Shown one piece after another: positions 19,166 through 28,164 of a stretch of DNA of 64,000 nt. The DNA comes from an uncultured bacterium. Lineage in GTDB: Bacteria; Cyanobacteriota; Vampirovibrionia; Gastranaerophilales; Gastranaerophilaceae. The DNA lies in NCBI GenBank assembly GCA_949284985.1, contig CASDWY010000001.1:48890-112889 (forward strand), read 5' to 3'. The translations under genes and the position numbers were made by a program. Position 1 is the first letter of the stretch. The number at the start of each line of letters is the position of its first letter. The notes under the pieces were generated by a model. The model searched no databases and was not told the DNA's origin. It saw nothing but the letters and a program-made list of their open reading frames with translations.

Positions 19166-20110
19166 ATGACAAAAGAATTAAATTACGATGTAATCATTTT
19201 AGGTGGCGGACCAGCCGGATTTTCTGCAGGAATATATGCAGCTCGCGGAAATGTCAAAACTGCAATTATAGACATAACAATGCTTGGGGGACAACCCAGC
19301 AACTACCTTGAGCTAGAAAACTACCCAGGTTTTGAACTAATTGGCGGGTTTGAACTTATGGAAAAATTTGAAGCACATGCTGACAAATTTGGTGTTGAAA
19401 AATTCCCAATGCAAGAAATTCAAAAAATTGAATTAAATAAAGAAATAAAAAAAATTATCACCAATGACACTATTTTTAACGCAAAAACAATAATAATTGC
19501 AACAGGCGCACAACCACAAAAACTTAATATCCCAGGAGAAAAAGAATTCACAGGCCGTGGAGTCAGTTACTGTGCTGTATGCGACGGTGCGTTTTATAAA
19601 GAAAAAACAGTTGCAGTTATTGGTGGTGGAAACGCTGCTGTTGAAGAAGCAATATACTTAACAAGATTTGCCAACAAAGTTTATATTATTCATAGACGTG
19701 ATAAATTAAGAGCAGATAAAATAGTTCAAGAAAGAGCACTAAAAAATCCAAAGATTGAATTTATTTGGGACTCCATAGCTACAGAAATTACCGGGACAAA
19801 TAATGTAGAAAAAATTATTTTACAAAACGTAAAAACAAAAGAAACAAAAACACTTACAACAGATGGGGTTTTTCCATACATAGGATTTGCTCCAAACACT
19901 GAACTTATTAACGGTCAAATAATGCAAAATGAACAAGGCTTTATAATAACAGATGAAAGACTAAATACTTCAGCTCAAGGTGTATACGCAATAGGAGATG
20001 TACGAGTTACACCACTCAGACAAGTCATAACAGCTGCAGCAGACGGAGCCATTGCTGCCGTTAGCGCACTTAAATACCTTGAAGAAATAGAATCAGAAAT
20101 AACCGTATAA
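19166..20110 (+). CDS. trxB: thioredoxin reductase
   Basis: This 314-residue flavoprotein passes NADPH electrons to thioredoxin. The FAD site is LGGGPAGFSAG near the N-terminus and the redox pair is C136-x2-C139 (CAVC). The NADPH Rossmann site is VIGGGNAAVEEA, and the C-terminal FAD motif is YAIGDVR. AAAGTGAG precedes the start. miaB begins 26 bp after the stop, so the two form a likely operon. Confidence 0.95.
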   Translation: MTKELNYDVIILGGGPAGFSAGIYAARGNVKTAIIDITMLGGQPSNYLELENYPGFELIGGFELMEKFEAHADKFGVEKFPMQEIQKIELNKEIKKIITNDTIFNAKTIIIATGAQPQKLNIPGEKEFTGRGVSYCAVCDGAFYKEKTVAVIGGGNAAVEEAIYLTRFANKVYIIHRRDKLRADKIVQERALKNPKIEFIWDSIATEITGTNNVEKIILQNVKTKETKTLTTDGVFPYIGFAPNTELINGQIMQNEQGFIITDERLNTSAQGVYAIGDVRVTPLRQVITAAADGAIAAVSALKYLEEIESEITV

Positions 20111-20136
20111 CTTTTTTGTAGTATAATCTTTATACT

Positions 20137-21456
20137 ATGAAAAAAGTTTATATCGAAACTATGGGCTGTCAAATGAATAAATCCGATTCTGAAAGAATTA
20201 TCGGAATACTTGCCCAATTTAATTACCAAGAATGCACTAATCCCAGAGAAGCTGATTTGCTACTGGTAAACACTTGTTCAATAAGACAACTTTCCGCTAA
20301 TAAAGCCTATAGCCAAATCGGTGTGTGGGGAAAATGGAAAAAACATAAGCCTATCAAAATAGGATTTTGCGGTTGCGTAGCACAACAAGATAAAGAAAAT
20401 CTGCTTAAACGTTTTCCATACCTTGATCTTGTTTTTGGCACACATAATATCTATGAATTACCACAACTTATTAAAAAAGTTGAAGCCGGAGAACAAGTTT
20501 GTGCAATAACTGAAACTCCCTACAAAACTGATGAAACTCAATATCAAATAAACAGAAAAGGTAACCTAAATGCTTGGATTCCAATAATTGAAGGCTGCAA
20601 TAATTTCTGTACATATTGTATAGTGCCATATACAAGAGGAAGAGAACGTTCCAGAGAAATGAATGCAATAATTCAAGAAGCAAAAAAAGCTATAGAACAA
20701 GGGTTTAAAGAAATTACTCTCCTCGGGCAAAATGTTGATAGCTATGGCAAAGATTTTAAAGACAACAAAACAACACTCGCAAATCTTTTACGTGAATTAA
20801 ACAAAATAAATGGTAAATTTAGAATAAGATTTGTTACCTCATATCCCACTGACATTACTGATGACCTTATTGATGCAGTTGAAGAATGTGAAAAAGTTTG
20901 CAAATACTTTCATATTCCAATGCAATCCGGCAATTCAGAAATACTCAAAAAAATGAACAGACGTTATAATCGTGAACAATATAAAAATATAGTTGACAAA
21001 ATACGTAAAAGATTTAAACACGTTACCATAACAAGTGATTTCATTGCCGGCTTCCCCGGAGAAACTGAAGAACAGTTCAATGACACACTCACCGCTATAA
21101 AAGAACTTAAACTTGACTACTCTAACACCGCAGCTTACTCACCCAGAGAAAAAACTATCGCAGCTAAATGGGTGGAAAAATATATTCCGGAAGAAGTTAA
21201 AAAAGAAAGGCTAGAAAGACTTAATAATATTAACAAACAAGCCTGTACAGAGTCTAACAAAAGATTTATCGGTGAAACATTGGAAGTTTTAGTTGAAGAC
21301 ATTAAGGAAAAAAATGGAAAACGGATTATTACTTCACGTGCCGGAAATAATAAAATTGTTCACTTCGAAAGCCCAACTGCACAAATCGGAGATTTTGTTA
21401 ACGTAAAAATAGAACAAGCCTCTATGTGGTGTGTTAAAGGCTCAGAAGTATTATAA
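20137..21456 (+). CDS. miaB: tRNA-2-methylthio-N6-isopentenyladenosine synthase MiaB
   Basis: This radical-SAM methylthiotransferase adds a methylthio group to i6A37 of tRNAs. The N-terminal cluster cysteines are in ETMGCQMN, LVNTCSIR and GFCGCVA. The radical-SAM CxxxCxxC is CNNFCTYC, followed by the family segment VPYTRGRERSR. The C-terminal TRAM domain covers about the last 60 residues. Size (439) and domain order are normal. The convergent gene ends 1 bp after the stop. Confidence 0.95.
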   Translation: MKKVYIETMGCQMNKSDSERIIGILAQFNYQECTNPREADLLLVNTCSIRQLSANKAYSQIGVWGKWKKHKPIKIGFCGCVAQQDKENLLKRFPYLDLVFGTHNIYELPQLIKKVEAGEQVCAITETPYKTDETQYQINRKGNLNAWIPIIEGCNNFCTYCIVPYTRGRERSREMNAIIQEAKKAIEQGFKEITLLGQNVDSYGKDFKDNKTTLANLLRELNKINGKFRIRFVTSYPTDITDDLIDAVEECEKVCKYFHIPMQSGNSEILKKMNRRYNREQYKNIVDKIRKRFKHVTITSDFIAGFPGETEEQFNDTLTAIKELKLDYSNTAAYSPREKTIAAKWVEKYIPEEVKKERLERLNNINKQACTESNKRFIGETLEVLVEDIKEKNGKRIITSRAGNNKIVHFESPTAQIGDFVNVKIEQASMWCVKGSEVL

Positions 21457-21457
21457 A

Positions 21458-22360
21458 TTAAAGATATACAGCTGTATCCTCCATCAGCTTAATTTGAAAA
21501 CGTGTTCCTTTCTTAATAAAAAGCCGTCCGCCTTTAGAAAAAAGAGCTATTGCTGGAGATGCAACAGTATTCACTGCCAAAACCGTTACTCCACCTACAA
21601 ATGTTATAGGTGTAAGAATTATCTCCAAACCATCACCTGCAAATTTTTTAGTTAACTTCCAAGATTTAGAATAAAAATTAACCCCTGGCTTTATTGCTTT
21701 TGCTATACTTTTCCAATAAGTATGTTGCCCTTTAATATTATTTTGAAAAATTCTCTTGTTTCCAACCATTATAACTTTTGATTCAATAGGATATGATCGT
21801 CCCTTGTACACAAATTCATCTACAGCAAGCACTAGAAGCCCTCCATTTGCTGAATATTGCGGCAAATGAGAATCTTGAATTGTAGCAATAAATTTTGTCC
21901 CTGCAGGGATTGTAATATATTTATTTACTTCCGGATAAAGACTTGTAAAATAAACTTTGGACCCAATTCTCGCAGAATCATCAATCGATTGTTCTATGCG
22001 AAGTCGAAATTTTGTTCCCTTTTTTACTGTAACAAACTCGCGTGAATTAACTGCTTTGATTGTTTTTTGCGCCCCAACATATTGCTTTTGTTGGGAGTTA
22101 ACTTTTGGTACTGTTGATTTTTTTTGAATTGTTGGTGCTACTTCCAAAGTACTATTTTGAGGCACACTTTGAACTCTACCTTCATTTTTCAAACTTTCCG
22201 GTAATGCCGGTAAAAACTCCTCTTTTAGCTTATTTGCATCATACTGTTTTATAATCAGCTCATTAATACTATCATCCGCCCATACAGTTTCTGCTCTTGC
22301 AGAAATCGCACCCAAAAAACTCAATGTAAACAATAAAAATAATGCTATAAATTTCCTCAT
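21458..22360 (-). CDS. secreted protein with a beta-barrel domain shared with the SLH protein
   Basis: This 300-residue exported protein has a signal peptide (about 1-23, ending ISARA). A low-complexity Pro/Ser/Gln linker follows (about 50-105), then a beta-rich domain. Its YITIPAGTKFIATIQDS and VLAVDEFVYKGRSYPIESKV resemble the IPKGSTASAVI and LTFNEIGLPSGQNIQISGR segments of the SLH protein at 47966-49240. It may be an envelope-associated structural protein. The gene is convergent with miaB and 9 bp from maf (the upstream gene). Confidence 0.6.
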   Translation of the reverse strand: MRKFIALFLLFTLSFLGAISARAETVWADDSINELIIKQYDANKLKEEFLPALPESLKNEGRVQSVPQNSTLEVAPTIQKKSTVPKVNSQQKQYVGAQKTIKAVNSREFVTVKKGTKFRLRIEQSIDDSARIGSKVYFTSLYPEVNKYITIPAGTKFIATIQDSHLPQYSANGGLLVLAVDEFVYKGRSYPIESKVIMVGNKRIFQNNIKGQHTYWKSIAKAIKPGVNFYSKSWKLTKKFAGDGLEIILTPITFVGGVTVLAVNTVASPAIALFSKGGRLFIKKGTRFQIKLMEDTAVYL

Positions 22361-22369
22361 AACTCCAGT

Positions 22370-22954
22370 TTAATAGAGAGAAAAAGATTTGTCTAATTTT
22401 AAAAGTATATTTCTTAAAGATGTCGGACTAAGCCCAATTACATTGTTTTTTGAACCTTCTATAGACTTTACAAAACTTTCATCTAACTCTTGAATACCAT
22501 ACGCTCCTGCTTTGTCGAGCGGCTTTTTTGTTTTTATATAAGACCAAATTTGTTCATCCGTAAGTCTTTGAAATGTAACTTTGCTAGTGGTAGCTTGAGT
22601 TTCAACCGTCATATCACTAGTATTAACTACACTAATTGATGTTATTACAAGATGTGTTTTACCACTTAACTTTTTAAGTTCCTCAAAAGCAGCATTTTCA
22701 TCTTTAGGTTTAAGAAAAATCTCATCCCCCAATACTACCACTGTATCTGCACCTATAACCAAAGCATCAAAATTAATTTTAGCTGCTACTTCAAGCGCTT
22801 TATTTTTTGAAACAGTATTTATCAAATCATATGAAAATTTTTTTCCAGCCAAATTCTCATCATAACACGAAGGAATTACTTCAAAAGAAATTCCCAAAGT
22901 ATTCATAATTTCACTACGTCTAGGCGATTTTGAAGCTAAAATAATTTTTTTCAT
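22370..22954 (-). CDS. maf: Maf-like nucleotide pyrophosphatase
   Basis: This 194-residue Maf/ham1-fold house-cleaning enzyme hydrolyses non-canonical or methylated nucleotides (dTTP, UTP or similar). Family motifs are the N-terminal ASKSPRRSEIM, GADTVVVLGDE and DKAGAYGIQ. The neighbours are the secreted protein and a short unknown gene, all on the minus strand with 40 bp or less between them. Confidence 0.9.
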   Translation of the reverse strand: MKKIILASKSPRRSEIMNTLGISFEVIPSCYDENLAGKKFSYDLINTVSKNKALEVAAKINFDALVIGADTVVVLGDEIFLKPKDENAAFEELKKLSGKTHLVITSISVVNTSDMTVETQATTSKVTFQRLTDEQIWSYIKTKKPLDKAGAYGIQELDESFVKSIEGSKNNVIGLSPTSLRNILLKLDKSFSLY

Positions 22955-22994
22955 AAAATTATTATAAGCTAAAAACTACTTAATATCTAAATTC

Positions 22995-23243
22995 TTATTG
23001 TAACGCTGATGCAATTCTTGGATTTTTATACGATGCCGTCTTTGCATTAATAGATGCACAAACTTTTTTAAGTCTTTGGCTCATTGCAAACATATTAGCT
23101 TGCATAAAAGCATAATCTCTCATTGCACCCATCATTTTTTCAGGATCCACCATTGATGGTAAGTTGTCATGATTATCAACTTTTTCTTCTGCATATTTTT
23201 GTACAAGCAGTTGGTCAATCGTATCTCTAGCCCCGATAGCCAT
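22995..23243 (-). CDS. small hypothetical protein
   Basis: This is an 82-residue soluble, helix-rich protein with no cysteine cluster or signal. A good AGGGAGAATAAGGGA ribosome site precedes its ATG. Motifs such as MVDPEKMMGAMRDYAFMQANMF suggest an amphipathic helical pair. Function unknown; likely transcribed with maf. Confidence 0.55.
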   Translation of the reverse strand: MAIGARDTIDQLLVQKYAEEKVDNHDNLPSMVDPEKMMGAMRDYAFMQANMFAMSQRLKKVCASINAKTASYKNPRIASALQ

Positions 23244-23368
23244 TCCCTTATTCTCCCTATAAAATTTATTCCCTTATATTCCCTTAATTATATAAAGATT
23301 TTTTTTAGGCAAAAATTGCGTTTTATAAAATCTTTGTAAAGAAACATTAAGAGTGATAAAATAACGCT

Positions 23369-24232
23369 ATGATAAAAAGAATATTAGAATACATAGAGTT
23401 TTTAGAAATAGAAAGAGGGCTGTCCAACAATACTATAGATGCTTATCGACGCGATTTGCACCAATTTTTTTCTTTTTTAACTGACATAGGAATACAAGAA
23501 TTTAATCAAATAAAACGGCCTCATGTAAATGGATTTTTAAAATTTTTACGTGACAAAAATATTGCACCTACCAGCCTATCTCGAAAAATTGCATCGATAA
23601 AAGGTTTTTTCACCTGGCTCAATACTTTACAAATATTAGAATATAATCCTACAATAAGCCTTGAACAACCCAAATTATCTCAAAGACTCCCCAAAGTTAT
23701 GACTACAGAAGAAGTAAACATTATACTATCCAGTAAACTTTCAAAACTAAATAAAGCTATAATTGAAGTTATATATGCAGCAGGTTTAAGAGTTTCTGAA
23801 CTTTGCAGTTTAAGTATTAATAACATAGACTTAAACGCCAAATACGTAAGATGCATAGGAAAAGGGTCTAAAGAACGTATAATTCCAATAGGAAGCAAAG
23901 CTGTTAAAGCTGTAAATGCATACTTAAAAGAAAGAGAATATATTTTAAAAAAATACAACACAAAAACTAACGCACTTTTCATTAAAGATAATGCAAAACC
24001 AATAAATCGTTCTGATGTTTATGTTATGATACGTAAACTCGGCAAACTTATAAACAAAAATATCACTCCCCATGTACTAAGACATAGTTTTGCCACACAC
24101 CTACTCGAAAATGGCGCTGACTTACGGGTAGTCCAAGAACTTTTAGGTCATAGCGACGTTTCTACAACACAACTTTACACTCATGTTAGCAAAAAACGTT
24201 TAAAAGAAATTTACTTTAACATAAACAACTAA
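23369..24232 (+). CDS. tyrosine recombinase (XerC/XerD-type)
   Basis: This 287-residue site-specific recombinase probably resolves chromosome dimers. It has a SAM-like N-terminal domain (about 1-90) and a catalytic domain: Arg in AAGLRVSEL, Lys in [16 protein letters not shown] with the H-x-x-R pair, His in LLGHSD and the tyrosine nucleophile in TTQLYTH. Length is typical for XerC/D. Nothing phage-like is nearby, so a chromosomal resolvase is more likely than an integrase. No dif-like site was identified. Confidence 0.9.
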   Translation: MIKRILEYIEFLEIERGLSNNTIDAYRRDLHQFFSFLTDIGIQEFNQIKRPHVNGFLKFLRDKNIAPTSLSRKIASIKGFFTWLNTLQILEYNPTISLEQPKLSQRLPKVMTTEEVNIILSSKLSKLNKAIIEVIYAAGLRVSELCSLSINNIDLNAKYVRCIGKGSKERIIPIGSKAVKAVNAYLKEREYILKKYNTKTNALFIKDNAKPINRSDVYVMIRKLGKLINKNITPHVLRHSFATHLLENGADLRVVQELLGHSDVSTTQLYTHVSKKRLKEIYFNINN

Positions 24233-24271
24233 TTTTTGATATAATACTAAACATACAACTGAAAGGATAAT

Positions 24272-24667
24272 ATGGAAGAAATTACATCAAATAAACTAGC
24301 AAGCGTAATCGCAAGAATTTTAGATGATAAGCTAGGAAAAGATATCACAATTTTAAACATAAGTAACGTTTCTGTTCTTGCAGACTATTTTGTAATAGTT
24401 ACAGGCGACAGCACACCGCAAGTAAAAGCACTCAGCTACACTGTAAGAGATAAAATTAAACAATTATTTGGGCGTATTCCTTTAAGAGACGAAAATGATA
24501 ATAAAAACCGCTGGAATTTGCTTGACTATGGCGATGTTATTGTCCATGTTCTTCATCGAGATGAAAGAGAAACTTATGCTCTGGAAAAATTTTGGAATCA
24601 TGCTCTTAAAATTGAACGTGAGACTTGGGAAAAAGAATCTGAAGAATATTCGGAATATACAAAATAG
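24272..24667 (+). CDS. rsfS: ribosome silencing factor RsfS
   Basis: This 131-residue RsfS/Iojap protein binds ribosomal protein L14 and blocks subunit joining in poor growth. Visible family features are ADYFVIVTGDSTPQVKALS, the mid-region RWNLLDYGDVIVHVLHRDERE and the C-terminal W..A segment. The gene starts 39 bp after xer with GAAAGGATAAT before the ATG. Confidence 0.93.
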   Translation: MEEITSNKLASVIARILDDKLGKDITILNISNVSVLADYFVIVTGDSTPQVKALSYTVRDKIKQLFGRIPLRDENDNKNRWNLLDYGDVIVHVLHRDERETYALEKFWNHALKIERETWEKESEEYSEYTK

Positions 24668-24703
24668 CTTAAAATTACGTAAAAATTTTTTAAAAAATTT
24701 GAG

Positions 24704-24732
24704 TTGACAACAAACTATGCTTTAGGTATATT
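24704..24732 (+). promoter_or_regulatory. sigma70 promoter of tRNA-Glu
   Basis: TTGACA (24704-24709), a 17-bp spacer and TATATT (24727-24732) give a near-consensus promoter 16 bp before the tRNA. Confidence 0.85.
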
Positions 24733-24747
24733 ATTTACACAGTCCAA

Positions 24748-24823
24748 GCTCCCATCGTCTAGAGGCCTAGGACACATCCCTTTCACGGATGCGACAGGGG
24801 TTCAAATCCCCTTGGGAGTACCA
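24748..24823 (+). tRNA. tRNA-Glu (UUC)
   Basis: The cloverleaf is complete. Acceptor GCTCCCA pairs with TGGGAGT, leaving a G1-U72 pair, with A73 and an encoded CCA. The anticodon TTC lies in the loop CTTTCAC. The sequence closely matches cyanobacterial tRNA-Glu, including the G-U end pair. Confidence 0.96.
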
Positions 24824-24827
24824 TTTT

Positions 24828-24855
24828 AAAAGAGCCTAAACGGCTCTTTTTTATT
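24828..24855 (+). terminator. terminator after tRNA-Glu
   Basis: AAAAGAGCC, loop TAAAC, GGCTCTTTT with T-runs. It also overlaps the end of the convergent flagellin gene. Confidence 0.85.
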
Positions 24856-25690
24856 TTTCAACTGTCCCCATTATCAAATTTAATATATTTCCTTGTGATT
24901 TAAAATCTAAATTTAATACTGCAATTAAACTTTCTTGAGCAATTTGATTTTGCAAAAGTCCAATCATAGCACTAGCATAATCTGTATCCGCAATCTGAGA
25001 ATAAGCTGATTGATTGTTAATAATATTTGTAGCATTAATTTCAATTGAACTCATAAGACTGTTTTGTGTTGCAGATATTTCACTTCGTTTATCACTCACT
25101 GCGCTAATTGCTTTATCGGCAGCTTCCATAGAAACTCGGGCATTTTCCGCATTTGAAACGTCAAACGACAATTCATCCATATTTATATTAGGATTGTATA
25201 CAACTTGAGATGCTTCAGTGCTTCCTGTTCCTACCATAAACTTAATATCTTCTATTTCATTAGGATTAGCATCATTAACAACGTTTAAAATATCTTTTCC
25301 ATTATATTTTACACTTTGCATTGTTTGGTTAATTTGTTTTGTCAATTCATCAATTTCTGTTTGAATAGCTGCACGCTGTTCTTCTGAATAAACATCATTT
25401 GCGGCTTGGGTTGTAAGTTCTTTTATTCTTCCAAGCGTGTCACTCACATTTGCTAAAGCTCCATCCGCTACAGATATAAGATTAATCCCCTGCTGTGCAT
25501 TTTCAATTGCAGTATAACTTGACATTGTATCAATATTTAATTTATCTGAAACATAAATATCTGATGGATTTAATTGTGAAAAATTACCACTCGCTATATC
25601 TTGAACATATTTTGTAAATTGCTCTTGCGTAGTAGATAATGCTACTTGAGCTATATTCATTGCAGCTACTGAATTTATACTCAAATTCAT
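24851..25690 (-). CDS. flagellin-like protein
   Basis: This 279-residue protein has the D0/D1 helical ends of flagellin. The N-terminal SVAAMNIAQVALSTTQEQF and GLISVADGALANVSDTL-like helices and the C-terminal ALIAVLNLDF end correspond to the filament core. The central variable region is nearly absent, so this is a minimal flagellin. The GTG at 25696 sits inside the Shine-Dalgarno, so ATG at 25690 is preferred. No other flagellar gene is nearby. The N-terminal RINSAADD-type motif is replaced, making it divergent. Confidence 0.75.
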   Translation of the reverse strand: MNLSINSVAAMNIAQVALSTTQEQFTKYVQDIASGNFSQLNPSDIYVSDKLNIDTMSSYTAIENAQQGINLISVADGALANVSDTLGRIKELTTQAANDVYSEEQRAAIQTEIDELTKQINQTMQSVKYNGKDILNVVNDANPNEIEDIKFMVGTGSTEASQVVYNPNINMDELSFDVSNAENARVSMEAADKAISAVSDKRSEISATQNSLMSSIEINATNIINNQSAYSQIADTDYASAMIGLLQNQIAQESLIAVLNLDFKSQGNILNLIMGTVEK

Positions 25691-25722
25691 AAACACACCT
25701 CTTTATATATGTATAATGCCCG

Positions 25723-25756
25723 CTTTTTTAAAAAATGACTCAAATTTTTAAAAAAG
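25723..25756. promoter_or_regulatory. perfect 12-bp inverted repeat upstream of flagellin
   Basis: CTTTTTTAAAAA (starting 25723) and TTTTTAAAAAAG (25745-25756) form arms that are also internally self-complementary. It lies between trmFO's 3' end and the flagellin start. It could be a trmFO terminator or a flagellin operator. Confidence 0.4.
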
Positions 25757-25778
25757 TTTTACATAAATATACAAAAGA

Positions 25779-27089
25779 CTACTGTGAAATTACACGCTTT
25801 AATTCTTCGATTGACCTATCAGCAAGGATTTTATTTTTAAGCTTTTTATCTTTTTTGATTTTTTTCTCCATCTCCATCGGAGCCACAATTCCCCAATTAG
25901 AATTTATTGGTTGAAAAGAAGAATGCTCAGGACAAGAAATATATGCCGCTAAAGCTCCAAGCATTGTTGTCTGCGGTAAAATTAAAAGGTTTTCTCCTTT
26001 TATATAACGACTTAAATTAATACCGGCAATTAATCCTCCTGCAATAGATTCTGTATACCCTTCTGTCCCTGTAATTTGACCCGCAAAAAACAAATTAGGC
26101 TTTTTTTTAGCTTGAAAACCCGCATTGAGAATCTTTGGACTATTAATAAACGTATTTTGGTGCATAACTCCATATCGCATAATATTTACATTTTCCAAGC
26201 CTGGAATAGACTGTAAAAGTTCTTTTTGAGCTCCCCATCTTAAATTTGTCTGAAATCCAACAAGATTATATAAATTTGCCAATGCATCATCTTGACGAAG
26301 TTGTACTACTGCATAATTTTTTTCCCCTGTTCGCTTATCTATAAGCCCAACAGGCTTCATAGGTCCAAAACGTAGTGTATCAACACCCCTAGATGCTAAA
26401 ACTTCAATAGGTAAACAGCTTTCAAAAAATTTTGCATCTTTTTCAAAATCTTTACACTCTATACGAGGCGCATTTATTAAAATTTCATAAAACTTGTCGT
26501 ATTCTTCTTTATTCATCGGACAATTAATATATGACGCTTCACCTTTATCATATCTGGCGGCATAAAATGCTTTATCAAAATTTATGCTATCTTTTTCTAC
26601 AATAGGTGCAATTGCATCAAAAAAATGCAAATGATCTTCCCCGGTAAAACTTTTTATACTATTAGCCAAACTTTCTGATGTAAGCGGTCCAGAAGCTATA
26701 ATACAAAAATCTTCCGTCGGAATTTCCTTTATTTCTTCCCTTTTTAAATTTACATTGGGACTATTTTTAATCAAATCAGTTACTGCCTGAGAAAAACCTT
26801 CCCTATCAATAGCCAATGCATTTCCTGCAGGCACACTATGCTTATATGCAAGCTTAATTAACTCCGAGCCGAGTATTTCCATTTCTTTTTTTAAAAGCCC
26901 ACTCGCATTTGTAATATCATAAGAACCCAAAGAATTAGAACAAACAAATTCCGCAAGCTTATCAGATTTATGCGCCTGAGTACTTTTGATTGGTCGCATT
27001 TCATACAAATCAACTTCAAAGCCTCTTTTTGCAAGCTGTAAAGCCGCTTCAGAACCGGCTAAACCACCACCTATTACCTTTATTCTCAT
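25779..27089 (-). CDS. trmFO: tRNA m5U54 methyltransferase TrmFO
   Basis: This 436-residue FAD- and folate-dependent enzyme makes 5-methyluridine at tRNA position 54. The N-terminal dinucleotide fold is VIGGGLAGSEAALQLA, followed by ETRP-like EMRP and the family segments FVCSNSLGS and GTEGYTESIAGG. Its start overlaps the stop of the HD-GYP gene by 4 bp. Confidence 0.95.
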   Translation of the reverse strand: MRIKVIGGGLAGSEAALQLAKRGFEVDLYEMRPIKSTQAHKSDKLAEFVCSNSLGSYDITNASGLLKKEMEILGSELIKLAYKHSVPAGNALAIDREGFSQAVTDLIKNSPNVNLKREEIKEIPTEDFCIIASGPLTSESLANSIKSFTGEDHLHFFDAIAPIVEKDSINFDKAFYAARYDKGEASYINCPMNKEEYDKFYEILINAPRIECKDFEKDAKFFESCLPIEVLASRGVDTLRFGPMKPVGLIDKRTGEKNYAVVQLRQDDALANLYNLVGFQTNLRWGAQKELLQSIPGLENVNIMRYGVMHQNTFINSPKILNAGFQAKKKPNLFFAGQITGTEGYTESIAGGLIAGINLSRYIKGENLLILPQTTMLGALAAYISCPEHSSFQPINSNWGIVAPMEMEKKIKKDKKLKNKILADRSIEELKRVISQ

Positions 27090-28081
27090 AATATTGTCAT
27101 CTCATCAAGTGGCTGTGTGTCATCATAATTATACATATACACAAAAGAATATAAAACATCTATAGCAAAAAGCTTAGAGCCCATTTCAAGCATTATTTTA
27201 AGTGCATCTTTAGAATTATATACCTTATGCGATGTTTTATTAAAAGTTAAATTATCAAAATAATTGCAAACTCTAACTATTTGACTTTCTTGTGATATAA
27301 AATCTCCTGATTTACCATGTGGATAGCCTGTACCATCATTTCTCTCATGGTGTTCCAAAGCTACTTTAGCAATTTTTTCACTTAAATTCATCTTATTTTT
27401 TATAAGATTATAACCAATAGTAGTATGAGCTTGATACAACTTTTGTTCTTGGATAGTCATTCCTTGTTTATTAACAAGAACTTTAGGCAGACAAATTTTT
27501 CCAATATCATGGAGCAAAGCCGCAAGAATTATATCTGAAATAAAATCCTCAGACTTTCCCAATTTTCTTGATAACGCTGCTGTAAGAATAGCAACATTTA
27601 TAGCATGGCATTTATCATACTCACCTAAAAGCCTGAGCTGTGATGCATAAACAACATTGTCAAACATCGCAAAATATTCATCTTGAATTTTATTTCGAAT
27701 ATCTTTCATCCTCGAAACAATTTCTGCTGGCGTAATTTTAGAAATATCAGTAACTGCATTTTCATATGATAATTTAAGTTTAACTTGTTCTTGGGGAGGG
27801 AGGACAGATCTTCTGTTTATACTATTAGTAACATCTATAACAGGCTCTTGAATAATCTCCTCTATATCCTTATTAATCGCTTGTTCTTCTTCAGCAGGCG
27901 GTACTACTGTAATAGTTTCTTCATTTTCTTTTCTGTAAATAAGATCTATATGTCTTAACTGCAAAAATTTACCTGGTGTAAGAACTTCACCGGAAGGAAA
28001 CAAAAGCTTATCACCTTTTGTATAAATGTTAAAAGGTAATATTTTATAATTTATTAACTCTTCAACCGTTATTATCTGCAT
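27086..28081 (-). CDS. HD-GYP domain protein, probable c-di-GMP phosphodiesterase
   Basis: This 331-residue protein has a C-terminal HD-GYP domain: LLHDIGKICLPKVLV supplies the HD metal pair, and HHERNDGTGYPHG is the GYP signature. The N-terminal ~120 residues are not a receiver domain. The start at 28081 (MQIITVEELIN) follows AAGGGTC; the frame is open to 28105. It overlaps the trmFO start by 4 bp. It would hydrolyse cyclic di-GMP. Confidence 0.85.
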   Translation of the reverse strand: MQIITVEELINYKILPFNIYTKGDKLLFPSGEVLTPGKFLQLRHIDLIYRKENEETITVVPPAEEEQAINKDIEEIIQEPVIDVTNSINRRSVLPPQEQVKLKLSYENAVTDISKITPAEIVSRMKDIRNKIQDEYFAMFDNVVYASQLRLLGEYDKCHAINVAILTAALSRKLGKSEDFISDIILAALLHDIGKICLPKVLVNKQGMTIQEQKLYQAHTTIGYNLIKNKMNLSEKIAKVALEHHERNDGTGYPHGKSGDFISQESQIVRVCNYFDNLTFNKTSHKVYNSKDALKIMLEMGSKLFAIDVLYSFVYMYNYDDTQPLDEMTIL

Positions 28082-28164
28082 ATTGACCCTTATAAATGAA
28101 CACAATGATTATACCTCAATTTATCTAAAAACAGGCACTACAAATAGATGATTTTATTATTTTT

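Noticed and set aside
23369..24232. Xer protein as a phage or integron integrase
   Set aside because: Neighbours are chromosomal (maf, rsfS), length is typical for XerC/D, and no att repeats or cassettes were seen.
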